Below, in pieces: positions 7,274-13,393 of a stretch of 14,719 nt of DNA; the stretch's first letter is position 1; every line of letters begins with the position of its first letter. The stretch lies in contig CATIYU010000039.1 in assembly GCA_949739085.1 (NCBI GenBank), positions 1-14,719 of the forward strand, read 5' to 3'. Source of the stretch: an uncultured Eubacteriales bacterium. Its GTDB lineage: Bacteria > Bacillota_A > Clostridia > Oscillospirales > Oscillospiraceae. The translations under genes and the position numbers were made by a program. The notes below the pieces were generated by a model. That model was not told where the DNA came from, did not search any database, and saw nothing but the letters and a program-made list of their open reading frames with translations.

Positions 7274-7870
7274 TCAGTGGATAAAGGAATCCTGGGGGTT
7301 CATTTTCAGGGGATTGGGGTAGTTGATGGACAGCAGCTCCGCCACCTTGTTGGTGTTGTTGGCCCAGTTATGGGGCTGGTTGGAATGGATCTGAATGCTG
7401 TCCCCGGGGTAGAGCGTGTACTTGGTGTTCTCCAGCCAGAGGGTGACAATCCCCGTCAGCACATAGACGAACTCCTCCCCGGCGTGGGTGTACATCTCCG
7501 GAGCCAGGGTGTCCGGGTCGCTGAAGGGCATGAGCAGGTAGTGGTGGGGCAGGAAATCAAAGTCCAGAGTGTTGTGGCTGAGGACGCTGCGGATGATATG
7601 GGGGCTCACCATACTCCGGTGGAGGCTGAAGCTGTGGACTACCGGGTCCAGGGGATCCGGGGCTTCGGTCTCAAAGAAGGTGGACAGGGGCACGTCCAGG
7701 CAGGCGGCGATTTTGGAGAGGGAGTCCACAGCGATGGAGGAAATCCCGCGCTCGATCTGCGACAAAAATCCTACGGACAGTCCCGTCAGATCGCTGAGGG
7801 ATTTCAAGGTGTAGTGTTTCTCGTGGCGCAGGGTCTTGATTCTCGCGCCGATGGTCTGATTGGGGTCCAT
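7274..7870 (-). CDS. XRE-family regulator with C-terminal cupin sensor domain
   Basis: 198 residues. I chose the ATG at 7870 because GGAGG lies just upstream; an in-frame start 12 codons earlier has no ribosome site. Residues about 8-63 are a helix-turn-helix of the XRE/Cro type (TLKSLSDLTGLSVGFLSQIERG; recognition helix about 32-41). Residues about 105-185 are a cupin_2 barrel: HAGEEFVYVLTG (129-140) is motif 1 and PGDSIQIHSNQPHNW (155-169) is motif 2, with H129, E133 and H167 as possible metal or ligand contacts. Such proteins sense a small molecule in the cupin and repress or activate nearby genes. The next gene downstream is the alpha-galactosidase, its most likely target. Its promoter matches the sigma-A consensus perfectly, which fits a gene limited by autoregulation. 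Confidence 0.9.
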   Translation of the reverse strand: MDPNQTIGARIKTLRHEKHYTLKSLSDLTGLSVGFLSQIERGISSIAVDSLSKIAACLDVPLSTFFETEAPDPLDPVVHSFSLHRSMVSPHIIRSVLSHNTLDFDFLPHHYLLMPFSDPDTLAPEMYTHAGEEFVYVLTGIVTLWLENTKYTLYPGDSIQIHSNQPHNWANNTNKVAELLSINYPNPLKMNPQDSFIH

Positions 7871-7906
7871 ATGCTCCTCCGTTGACTGACAAAAATTCAC
7901 AGCCAC

Positions 7907-7935
7907 ATTATACCGGATTTGCCGGGCCTTGTCAA
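7907..7935 (-). promoter_or_regulatory. Consensus sigma-A promoter for the XRE-cupin gene
   Basis: On the minus strand, TTGACA (7930-7935), 17-base spacer, TATAAT (7907-7912). Both hexamers and the spacing are exactly consensus. The start site would be near 7900, about 30 bases before the ATG at 7870. Confidence 0.85.
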
Positions 7936-7950
7936 CGAAGGGGGGAGCGC

Positions 7951-8253
7951 TCAGAAGTTGAAGCTGGGGAGGGCGCGGTATTCCTCCGGCAGCTGTTCTC
8001 CCAGCTGGGTCCAGCCCAGGTTCCGGACCAAAACAGATTTTTCCTCTGGAAACAGATAGGTGTTCAGGTAGTCGATGAAATCCCCCTCATGATAGCATAG
8101 GCCATGGCCGGTCCGGTACTTCTGGGCGTCGGGACTGTGCCAGAGCCACTGGGTGCAAAAGTCCATACAATACGTTTCCAGATTCTCCGCAACGGCGTCA
8201 GGGACGGAATAGAGCATGCTGTCCCCGTCCGCGCTCAAGATGACGTTTTTCAT
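7951..8253 (-). CDS. Conserved-looking hypothetical protein, 100 residues
   Basis: I do not recognise a named family. The ATG at 8253 (MKNVILSADGDSMLYSVPD) has GGGAG 7 bases upstream; the TTG one codon earlier is less likely. The protein is acidic and soluble, with no membrane segment. It is rich in aromatic residues in its second half (CTQWLWHSPDAQKY, HEGDFIDYLNTYLFPEE) and ends with a leucine/glutamate stretch (LGEQLPEEYRAL). Codon use and the ribosome site match its neighbours, so it is probably a real gene. It lies 47 bases downstream of the GntR gene in the same direction with no terminator between, so cotranscription with that regulator is possible. A small cytosolic partner or accessory protein is a guess only. 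Confidence 0.65.
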   Translation of the reverse strand: MKNVILSADGDSMLYSVPDAVAENLETYCMDFCTQWLWHSPDAQKYRTGHGLCYHEGDFIDYLNTYLFPEEKSVLVRNLGWTQLGEQLPEEYRALPSFNF

Positions 8254-8300
8254 CAAATATCTCCCGTTTCATACAATGCGTAATCGCCCTGGCCGTCCCG

Positions 8301-9095
8301 CTAGTCCGTTGGGGCCGTCTTTTCTGAATCCCCTGCCGCCATTCTGCGGGCAGCTGCGCTCCGCTCCCCGCCACCGGCCCGCAGCCCCGCTGAAATTACA
8401 TCCAGCTCGGCCCGGTTCTGCTCCAGATGCTCCTGCATGGCGCGTTCCGCCGCAGAGGGGTCGTGGTCCCGGATGGCGTCGGCGATGGCCCGGTGGCCGA
8501 TAATGGTCTCGGAGAGGAGGGTGTTGCCGTTGAGGGAGCCGAAGAGTCCCACCGAGTAGGTAATAATGGGAATCAGCTTGGGCACTACAAGATTTTGGGT
8601 GCATTGGGCAATACTGACGTGGAAGGCCATATCCCGGGGCAGGTGGTTCACCCCGGCCAGGATGTCCTGCTCCACCAGCAGGCAGTTCTCCCGCATGACC
8701 CGGATATCCTCCTCCGAGGCCCGACGGGCCGCCGCCGCCGCTACCCAGGGCTCCATCTGGAGGCGCACCTCCAGTAGGTCAATGGCCAGCTGGATCTGGT
8801 CGGGGTAGTAGGCGAAGCCCAGGGGGTCGTCGATTTCGCCGGGGTGGCGGGCGATATAGGTGCCTTTCCCCCGCCGGATGACCAGGATATTCCGGGCCGC
8901 CAGCAGCTTTACCGCCTCCCGGATGGTGCCCCGGCCCACATTCAGCTGGGCCGCCAGCTCAAATTCGTTGGGCAGCTTGTCCTCCGCCGTCAGGTGCTGG
9001 TCGATGATGAGCTGGGAGATCTGTTCCGCCACACGCTCCGGCAGGGAGGTCTCCTTTGTTTTCACATTTTCGAATGTAATATTGCCCGGTTCCAT
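8301..9095 (-). CDS. GntR-family regulator, FadR subfamily (FCD domain)
   Basis: 264 residues, ATG at 9095 with GAGGAG 10 bases upstream. Residues about 15-82 are a winged helix: LPNEFELAAQLNVGRGTIREAVKLLAARN is the GntR helix-turn-helix and RRGKGTYIA the wing. Residues about 100-230 are an all-helical FCD domain that begins with LLEVRLQMEPW. D155, H159, H201 and H223 fall at the positions that bind the divalent metal in this subfamily, and the metal helps hold a carboxylate ligand. The residues after about 235 are a low-complexity Arg/Ala/Gly tail. FadR-type regulators next to GntP permeases and sugar-acid enzymes usually repress those genes and release them when the sugar acid or a catabolite binds. 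Its place beside gntP and the divergent dehydrogenase operon makes these its likely targets. Confidence 0.92.
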   Translation of the reverse strand: MEPGNITFENVKTKETSLPERVAEQISQLIIDQHLTAEDKLPNEFELAAQLNVGRGTIREAVKLLAARNILVIRRGKGTYIARHPGEIDDPLGFAYYPDQIQLAIDLLEVRLQMEPWVAAAAARRASEEDIRVMRENCLLVEQDILAGVNHLPRDMAFHVSIAQCTQNLVVPKLIPIITYSVGLFGSLNGNTLLSETIIGHRAIADAIRDHDPSAAERAMQEHLEQNRAELDVISAGLRAGGGERSAAARRMAAGDSEKTAPTD

Positions 9096-9154
9096 GGATG
9101 TTCTTCTCCTCTTCAGAATGTGCCGCGAAATCCGTCATATGTCCTGCGGCTCGC

Positions 9155-9183
9155 AGTATACGCCAACTCCGTCAAAAAAGCAA
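9155..9183 (-). promoter_or_regulatory. Probable promoter of the GntR gene
   Basis: On the minus strand, TTGCTT (9178-9183), 17-base spacer, TATACT (9155-9160). The -10 region contains the short palindrome GTATAC. The leader to the ATG at 9095 would be about 55 bases. The -35 box is imperfect. Confidence 0.5.
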
Positions 9184-9205
9184 GCCCTCCTGCCGCCAGC
9201 CCCAC

Positions 9206-9249
9206 AGAGAGGAGGAGCGGCGGCCCCCCTCCGTAGAGAGGAGCCGCCG
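9206..9249. terminator. GC-rich hairpin after the permease gene, weak terminator candidate
   Basis: CGGCGGC (9218-9224) can pair with GCCGCCG (9243-9249), and inner bases can extend the stem. The 9-base AGAGAGGAG occurs twice (9206-9214 and 9235-9243). No T run follows the stem directly on the minus strand; the nearest is at 9174-9179, about 40 bases further on. It may slow or partly end transcripts from the permease gene, but readthrough into the GntR gene is possible. The remaining bases between 9096 and 9205 hold only the GntR promoter. Confidence 0.35.
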
Positions 9250-9263
9250 GTTCTTGCGGGTGA

Positions 9264-10625
9264 TTACACCAGTCCAGGCAGCACGCCCTGGAACAGGCTG
9301 AGGATGCAGACGAAAATCAGAATCGACACGCCCGCGACAAAGCCGCCGATGGTCCAGCCCCGGATGGTGTCCGTCACGTCGATGTGGAAGAACCGGGAGA
9401 TGGCCCAGAAGCCGGAGTCGTTGGGCAGAGACAGGCCGATGCCGCCCGCGCAGATGGCGATAGCGCACAGCACCGGGGAGACGCCGGAGGTCACGGCGGC
9501 GGAGGCCATGATGGCGGCGGTGGTGGTCAGGGCCACAGTGGTGGAGCCCTGCGCGCAGCGCAGCACCTGGGCGATGACAAAGCAGAGCACCAGGATGGGG
9601 ATGTTGAAGCCGCCGAAGAAGCCGGTGATGGTGTCCGCGATGCCGCTGGCCTGGAGGATACCGCCGTAGGCGCCGCCCGCGCCGGTAATCAGCAGCACCA
9701 GGCCCACCTGGTCAGCGCCGCTGGACATAATGTCCGTAATGGAGCGGGGCAGGTAGGGGCGGGAGATAACCGCGCCATAGAGCACGCCGATGGTCATAGC
9801 CACGTTCTTGGAGCCCAGGAAGGCGATGACGTCCATCACCGGGCCCTCGCCCAGAAACAGGGGCGCGAAGCTGCCCAGCAGGATCAGCACGATGGGGACC
9901 AGCAGGATGGAGAAGGCCATACCGGCGCTCATCTTCTTGCGGCCGCCGGCAGCGGTGGCTTTGGCAGCGGCGGCGATCTCCGCGTCCATGTCGGAGAAGT
10001 CCCACTTGCGGCCCTTCTTCTGGTCGATCTTGTTAAGGATGCCGCCGTAGACAATGCCGCCCACGAACATGCCCACAAAGGCGGAGATGAGGGCGTAGAA
10101 GAAGAAAATACCGACGGAAATGCCCATGGTCTCCGACACGGCCAGAGGCGGCGCGGTGGGCAGCACCAGGGCGAAGGTACAGGTAGTGGCTACAGAGATG
10201 GCGCAGGCGTAGCCAGCCATGGAGTAGCCGGTGCGGCGGGAGAGGACCCGGAGCATGGGGGCAAACATGATGTAGACCACGTCGCCAAAAACCGGAATGC
10301 CGGTGATAAAGCCGGAGAAGGCCACAGCGTACTGGGAGCGGTTGTCGCCCAGCTTTTTGAGGATGCCGTTGGCGATGTTGTCAATGCCGCCGGACTCATA
10401 CATGAACATACCCAGCATCACGCCCAGGCCGGTGACAATACCGATGCTGCCCAGGGTGGAGCCGAACTTGTTTGTGACCACGTCCGCCACTTCGCTAAGG
10501 GGCATCTGGCAGACGATGCCGGTACCGAAAGCGGTGACCAGCAAGGCTACAAAGGCGTTGAGCTTTAGTTTGATGATGCAGAACAAAAGGGCCGCGATGG
10601 AAATGAGGAAAATGAGCATGAGCAT
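9264..10625 (-). CDS. GntP-family sugar-acid permease
   Basis: 453 residues, the normal length for the family. The ATG at 10625 was chosen because GGAGGT lies 9 bases upstream and the first hydrophobic helix begins at once (MLMLIFLISIAALLFCIIK). A longer reading frame upstream adds an Arg/Cys-rich, non-membrane stretch. About 12 hydrophobic segments are seen, with a hydrophilic loop rich in Lys and Ala (DQKKGRKWDFSDMDAE and following) in the middle. Family-like segments include GLGVMLGMFMYESGG, FSGFITGIPVFGDVVY, QGSTTVALTTTAAI and SLPNDSGFWAISRF. GntP proteins are proton symporters for gluconate, related aldonates, fructuronate or glycerate in the inner membrane. The divergent dehydrogenase, LarA and dehydratase genes suggest a hexonate or similar polyhydroxy acid as substrate; the exact one cannot be read from the sequence. 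Confidence 0.93.
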   Translation of the reverse strand: MLMLIFLISIAALLFCIIKLKLNAFVALLVTAFGTGIVCQMPLSEVADVVTNKFGSTLGSIGIVTGLGVMLGMFMYESGGIDNIANGILKKLGDNRSQYAVAFSGFITGIPVFGDVVYIMFAPMLRVLSRRTGYSMAGYACAISVATTCTFALVLPTAPPLAVSETMGISVGIFFFYALISAFVGMFVGGIVYGGILNKIDQKKGRKWDFSDMDAEIAAAAKATAAGGRKKMSAGMAFSILLVPIVLILLGSFAPLFLGEGPVMDVIAFLGSKNVAMTIGVLYGAVISRPYLPRSITDIMSSGADQVGLVLLITGAGGAYGGILQASGIADTITGFFGGFNIPILVLCFVIAQVLRCAQGSTTVALTTTAAIMASAAVTSGVSPVLCAIAICAGGIGLSLPNDSGFWAISRFFHIDVTDTIRGWTIGGFVAGVSILIFVCILSLFQGVLPGLV

Positions 10626-10662
10626 AGATGCGATACCTCCACAATCACAATTTTTGGCTTCC

Positions 10663-10690
10663 GCCGCCCTCCGGCGTCCCGTCCGGCGGC
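10663..10690 (-). other. Hairpin in the leader of the permease mRNA
   Basis: GCCGCC (10663-10668) and GGCGGC (10685-10690) form a 6-pair GC stem between the promoter and the ribosome site of the permease gene. No T run follows on the transcribed strand, so it is not a terminator. It could stabilise the mRNA 5' end; function unproven. Confidence 0.35.
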
Positions 10691-10711
10691 AAGTCGTTCC
10701 CACAGCATATA

Positions 10712-10740
10712 ACATAACACGTCAGACATCATATTGTCAA
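10712..10740 (-). promoter_or_regulatory. Promoter of the permease gene with operator-like spacer
   Basis: On the minus strand, TTGACA (10735-10740), 17-base spacer, TTATGT (10712-10717). The spacer contains ATGTCTGACGT (10719-10729), a near palindrome with a GTC-N-GAC core like that of FadR-type sites. A GntR protein bound there would block RNA polymerase. The leader is about 80 bases. Confidence 0.6.
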
Positions 10741-10750
10741 ATAGAAATTG

Positions 10751-10776
10751 ATTCCTAAACCAGAATTTGTAGGAAT
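10751..10776. promoter_or_regulatory. Inverted repeat upstream of the permease promoter
   Basis: ATTCCTA (10751-10757) and TAGGAAT (10770-10776) are perfect 7-base arms with centres 19 bases apart, about two helical turns. The dyad lies 10 bases upstream of the permease -35 box, in an AT-rich stretch between the divergent promoters. This is a position typical of an activator site. The rest of 10777-10889 shows nothing I can name. Confidence 0.35.
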
Positions 10777-10889
10777 ATACAGAAAGCTTTTTACTTGTTT
10801 GTGCAAAACACACGCCCGGCAAGGGTAAGTTGGGGCGGCATTGTGGGAGTTAACTAAAATTCGGACGAAAATTCTATCAAACATTCCCA

Positions 10890-10918
10890 TTGAAACATAC
10901 GACGTATGATGTTATAAT
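10890..10918 (+). promoter_or_regulatory. Promoter of the sugar-acid operon with palindrome in the spacer
   Basis: TTGAAA (10890-10895), 17-base spacer, TATAAT (10913-10918). The spacer begins with the perfect palindrome CATACGACGTATG (10896-10908, 6-base arms around one central base). It is placed so that a bound repressor would exclude polymerase. The nearby GntR protein is the leading candidate to bind. Confidence 0.75.
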
Positions 10919-11022
10919 GGGCGCACTCCAGAGAACCTAGGCGGCGGACCACTCCCGGTTCCCACACCCGTTCCCGCCGGACGCCGCCGCAAGCCGGTTT
11001 TCGCGCAAATCAACTCGGACGC

Positions 11023-11044
11023 CTCCCGCCGCTTTGAGCGGGAG
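11023..11044 (+). other. Hairpin in the 150-base leader of the sugar-acid operon
   Basis: CTCCCGC (11023-11029) and GCGGGAG (11038-11044) are perfect 7-base arms around an 8-base loop, 27 bases before the ATG at 11072. The leader from about 10925 is unusually long and GC-rich, with further pairing possible between GGCGGCG near 10940 and CGCCGCC near 10982. No T run follows, so termination is unlikely. I recognise no known riboswitch. Confidence 0.35.
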
Positions 11045-11071
11045 CGCATCGGGAAAAGAGGGATATATAAG

Positions 11072-12091
11072 ATGAAAGCAATCAAATTTGAACAGCCCTG
11101 GAGCGTCTCCTGCGTGGAGATGGACCGCCCGGTCCCCGGTCCCGGGCAGGCGCTTATTAAAGTAGTGACCGCCGGGATCTGCGGCAGCGACATCGGCGCG
11201 TTCCGGGGTACCAACGGCCTGGTAAGCTATCCCCGGGTCATCGGCCACGAGCTGGCCGGTGTGGTGGAGTCCATCCCCGCAGACAACCCCAAGGGCATCC
11301 GGGTGGGGGACCGGGTGGTGGTGGACCCCTACCTCTACTGCGGACACTGCTACCCCTGCTCCATTGGCCGCACCAACTGCTGCACGGACCTGCACGTACT
11401 GGGCGTCCACGTGGACGGCGGCATGGCGGAATATTTCTGCCACCCGGCGGACATGCTGGTAAAGATCCCCGACGGCATGGACTGGGTGTTGGCCGCCATG
11501 GCGGAGCCTTTGACCATCTCCCTCCACGGGGTGCACCGGGGCGGACTGAAGGCCGGGGAGTTCTGCGCCATCTACGGCGCGGGTCCCATCGGCCTGCTGG
11601 CAGGCATGGCGGCCCAGGCCTACGGCGCGCACGCCATCATCATCGACGTGGTGCAGGAGCGGCTGGATTTCGCCAGAAGCGTGGGGATTGAGTACGCCAT
11701 CAATTCCGGCGAACAGGACCCCGCCGCTCTGGTGGCGGAGATTACCGGCGGGACCATGGCCCAGCTGGTGATGGAGTGCACCGGGGCCAACGCCTGCATC
11801 CGGGGGTCTCTGGACTTGGTGTCCAACGCCGGGCGCATCACCTTCACCGGCTGGCCCAAGAAGGAGACCAGCCTGCCCACGGACCTCTTCACCAAGAAGG
11901 AGATCGACATTCGGGGCGCCCGCACCAGCGCCGGGGAGTTCGAGGAGGCCATTGACCTCATCTGCTCCGGCAAGGTGGATGTAAAGCGCCTCCTCACCAA
12001 GACCATCTCCCTGGAGGAGGCCCCAGAGACCATCATTGACATCGAGAAGAACCCGGGCCGCTACATGAAGGTAGTGGTCCAGGTGGGCTGA
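11072..12091 (+). CDS. Zinc-dependent MDR dehydrogenase (sorbitol/threonine/idonate dehydrogenase type)
   Basis: 339 residues, ATG at 11072 with GAGGGA 8 bases upstream. GroES-like catalytic domain 1-150: C37 (ICGSD), H59-E60 (GHE) and probably E145 bind the catalytic zinc. C90, C93, C96 and C104 match the CxxCxxCx7C structural zinc lobe. Rossmann domain about 150-290: GAGPIG at 169-174, and D192 at the end of the second strand (IIIDVV), which favours NAD over NADP. The protein should interconvert a secondary alcohol and a ketone in a polyol or sugar acid. Related enzymes include L-idonate 5-dehydrogenase and L-galactonate 5-dehydrogenase, which fit the GntP and dehydratase neighbours. The substrate is not determined. 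First gene of the operon; the LarA-type gene follows after 11 bases. Confidence 0.92.
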   Translation: MKAIKFEQPWSVSCVEMDRPVPGPGQALIKVVTAGICGSDIGAFRGTNGLVSYPRVIGHELAGVVESIPADNPKGIRVGDRVVVDPYLYCGHCYPCSIGRTNCCTDLHVLGVHVDGGMAEYFCHPADMLVKIPDGMDWVLAAMAEPLTISLHGVHRGGLKAGEFCAIYGAGPIGLLAGMAAQAYGAHAIIIDVVQERLDFARSVGIEYAINSGEQDPAALVAEITGGTMAQLVMECTGANACIRGSLDLVSNAGRITFTGWPKKETSLPTDLFTKKEIDIRGARTSAGEFEEAIDLICSGKVDVKRLLTKTISLEEAPETIIDIEKNPGRYMKVVVQVG

Positions 12092-12102
12092 GGGCGCGGA
12101 AT

Positions 12103-13371
12103 ATGGAGGAACTCTATCTGACCCGGGAGGGGGAGGGCGTCTCCCTCTCCCAGCTGGAGGAGCTGCTGGACAGCCTGCTGGAGCAGTGGCCGGGGGTTAA
12201 GAAGGTCTTGATCGTTCCGCCGGACTATACCCGCTGCTACTCCTGCGCGGGCCTCATCACCCAGATTCTCTACCGGAAGCTGAGCCCCACTGCCGCAGTC
12301 CACATCATGCCCGCTCTGGGCACCCACATGCCCATGGACGAGCGGGAGCTGTCCCTCTTTTTCGGGGACGAAATCCCCCGGGACGCCTTCCTTATCCACC
12401 GTTGGCAGAGCGACACCGTGAAGCTGGGCGCCGTCCCCGCCGGAGTCTGCTCTGAGATCAGCGGCGGCCTCTTCCCGGAGGAGATCGCCGTGGAAGTGAA
12501 CCACCGCCTGGTGGACGGCGGCTATGACCTCATCCTCTCCGTGGGCCAGGTGGTGCCCCATGAGGTGGTGGGCATGGCCAACTACTCGAAAAACATCTTC
12601 GTGGGCCTGGGCGGCCGGGAGATGATTAATAAATCCCACATGCTCAGCGCCATCTGCGGCATGGAGAAGGCCCTGGGCGTCACCGGCAGCCCCGCCCGCA
12701 AGCTCTACGACTACGCCCAGCAGCACTGTCTGGACGGCAAGCTGCCCCTGGTCTACCTCCAGACTGTCACCACCCGGGAGGCGGGGGAGGTCCGGCTCCA
12801 GGGCCTCTTCATTGGCCAGAGCCGCCGCCCCTTTGAGCTGGCCGCCGCCCTGAGCCAGAAGCTGAACATCTGCCACGAGTCCCGCCGGGCAAAAAAGGTG
12901 GTGGCCTACCTGGACCCGGACGAACTGAAAACCACCTGGGTGGGCAACAAGGGCATCTACCGCACCCGGATGCTGGTGGAGGACGGCGGGGAGCTAATTT
13001 TGCTGGCCCCAGGCGTGCGGGCCTTCGGGGAGAACGAGGAGATGGACCAGATGACCCGGCGTTACGGCTATACCGGCCGGGACCGCATCCTGGAGCTCTA
13101 CCGCCAAGGGGCCTTCGAGGGCAGGCTCATGAGCGCCGCCCACCTTATCCAGGGTTCCAGCGACGGACGTTTCACCATCACCTACGCCACCCGGCCCGAG
13201 AACCTCTCCCGGGAGGCGGTGGAGGGCGTGGGCTACCGGTGGGCGGACTATGAGGAGACCGCCCGGCGCTACAACCCCATGACCCTGCGGGAGGGCTGGA
13301 ACACCCTGCCCGATGGGGAGGAGATCTACTTTGTGGGCACGCCCGCGCTGGGGCTGTGGAAAGCAGAGTAA
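12103..13371 (+). CDS. LarA-family nickel-pincer racemase/epimerase homologue (DUF2088)
   Basis: 422 residues, close to LarA length. ATG at 12103, 11 bases after the dehydrogenase stop, with a weak GAGGG ribosome site. DYTR (41-44) and LGTHMPM (72-78) match the substrate-side motifs DxTRP and GTHRxM. H153, K163 and H179 reproduce exactly the spacing of LarA H174, K184 and H200 (10 and 16 residues): K163 would carry the pyridinium nickel-pincer cofactor, H179 bind nickel and H153 act as acid/base, with H75 the likely partner of LarA H108. LarA racemises lactate by hydride transfer at the carbon bearing the hydroxyl next to the carboxylate; some homologues act on other 2-hydroxy acids. Beside a GntP permease and an IlvD-type dehydratase, a C2 epimerase for an aldonate is more likely than lactate racemase. 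That substrate call is inference. The cofactor genes larB, larC and larE are not in the window. Confidence 0.88.
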   Translation: MEELYLTREGEGVSLSQLEELLDSLLEQWPGVKKVLIVPPDYTRCYSCAGLITQILYRKLSPTAAVHIMPALGTHMPMDERELSLFFGDEIPRDAFLIHRWQSDTVKLGAVPAGVCSEISGGLFPEEIAVEVNHRLVDGGYDLILSVGQVVPHEVVGMANYSKNIFVGLGGREMINKSHMLSAICGMEKALGVTGSPARKLYDYAQQHCLDGKLPLVYLQTVTTREAGEVRLQGLFIGQSRRPFELAAALSQKLNICHESRRAKKVVAYLDPDELKTTWVGNKGIYRTRMLVEDGGELILLAPGVRAFGENEEMDQMTRRYGYTGRDRILELYRQGAFEGRLMSAAHLIQGSSDGRFTITYATRPENLSREAVEGVGYRWADYEETARRYNPMTLREGWNTLPDGEEIYFVGTPALGLWKAE

Positions 13372-13393
13372 CCAGTTAGGAAGGAAGTATCAT

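Noticed and set aside
5339..7885. Plus-strand open frame of 848 codons
   Set aside because: It lies entirely opposite the alpha-galactosidase and the XRE-cupin gene. High third-position GC leaves few stops on the other strand, and the translation shows no family motif.
9384..10568. Plus-strand open frame of 394 codons rich in Gly, His, Asp and Gln
   Set aside because: It is a shadow of the permease gene: hydrophobic codons read in reverse give this polar composition.
12103..13371. Naming the gene larA (lactate racemase)
   Set aside because: Cofactor residues match, but substrate-side motifs differ and the context is sugar acids, so only the family is claimed.
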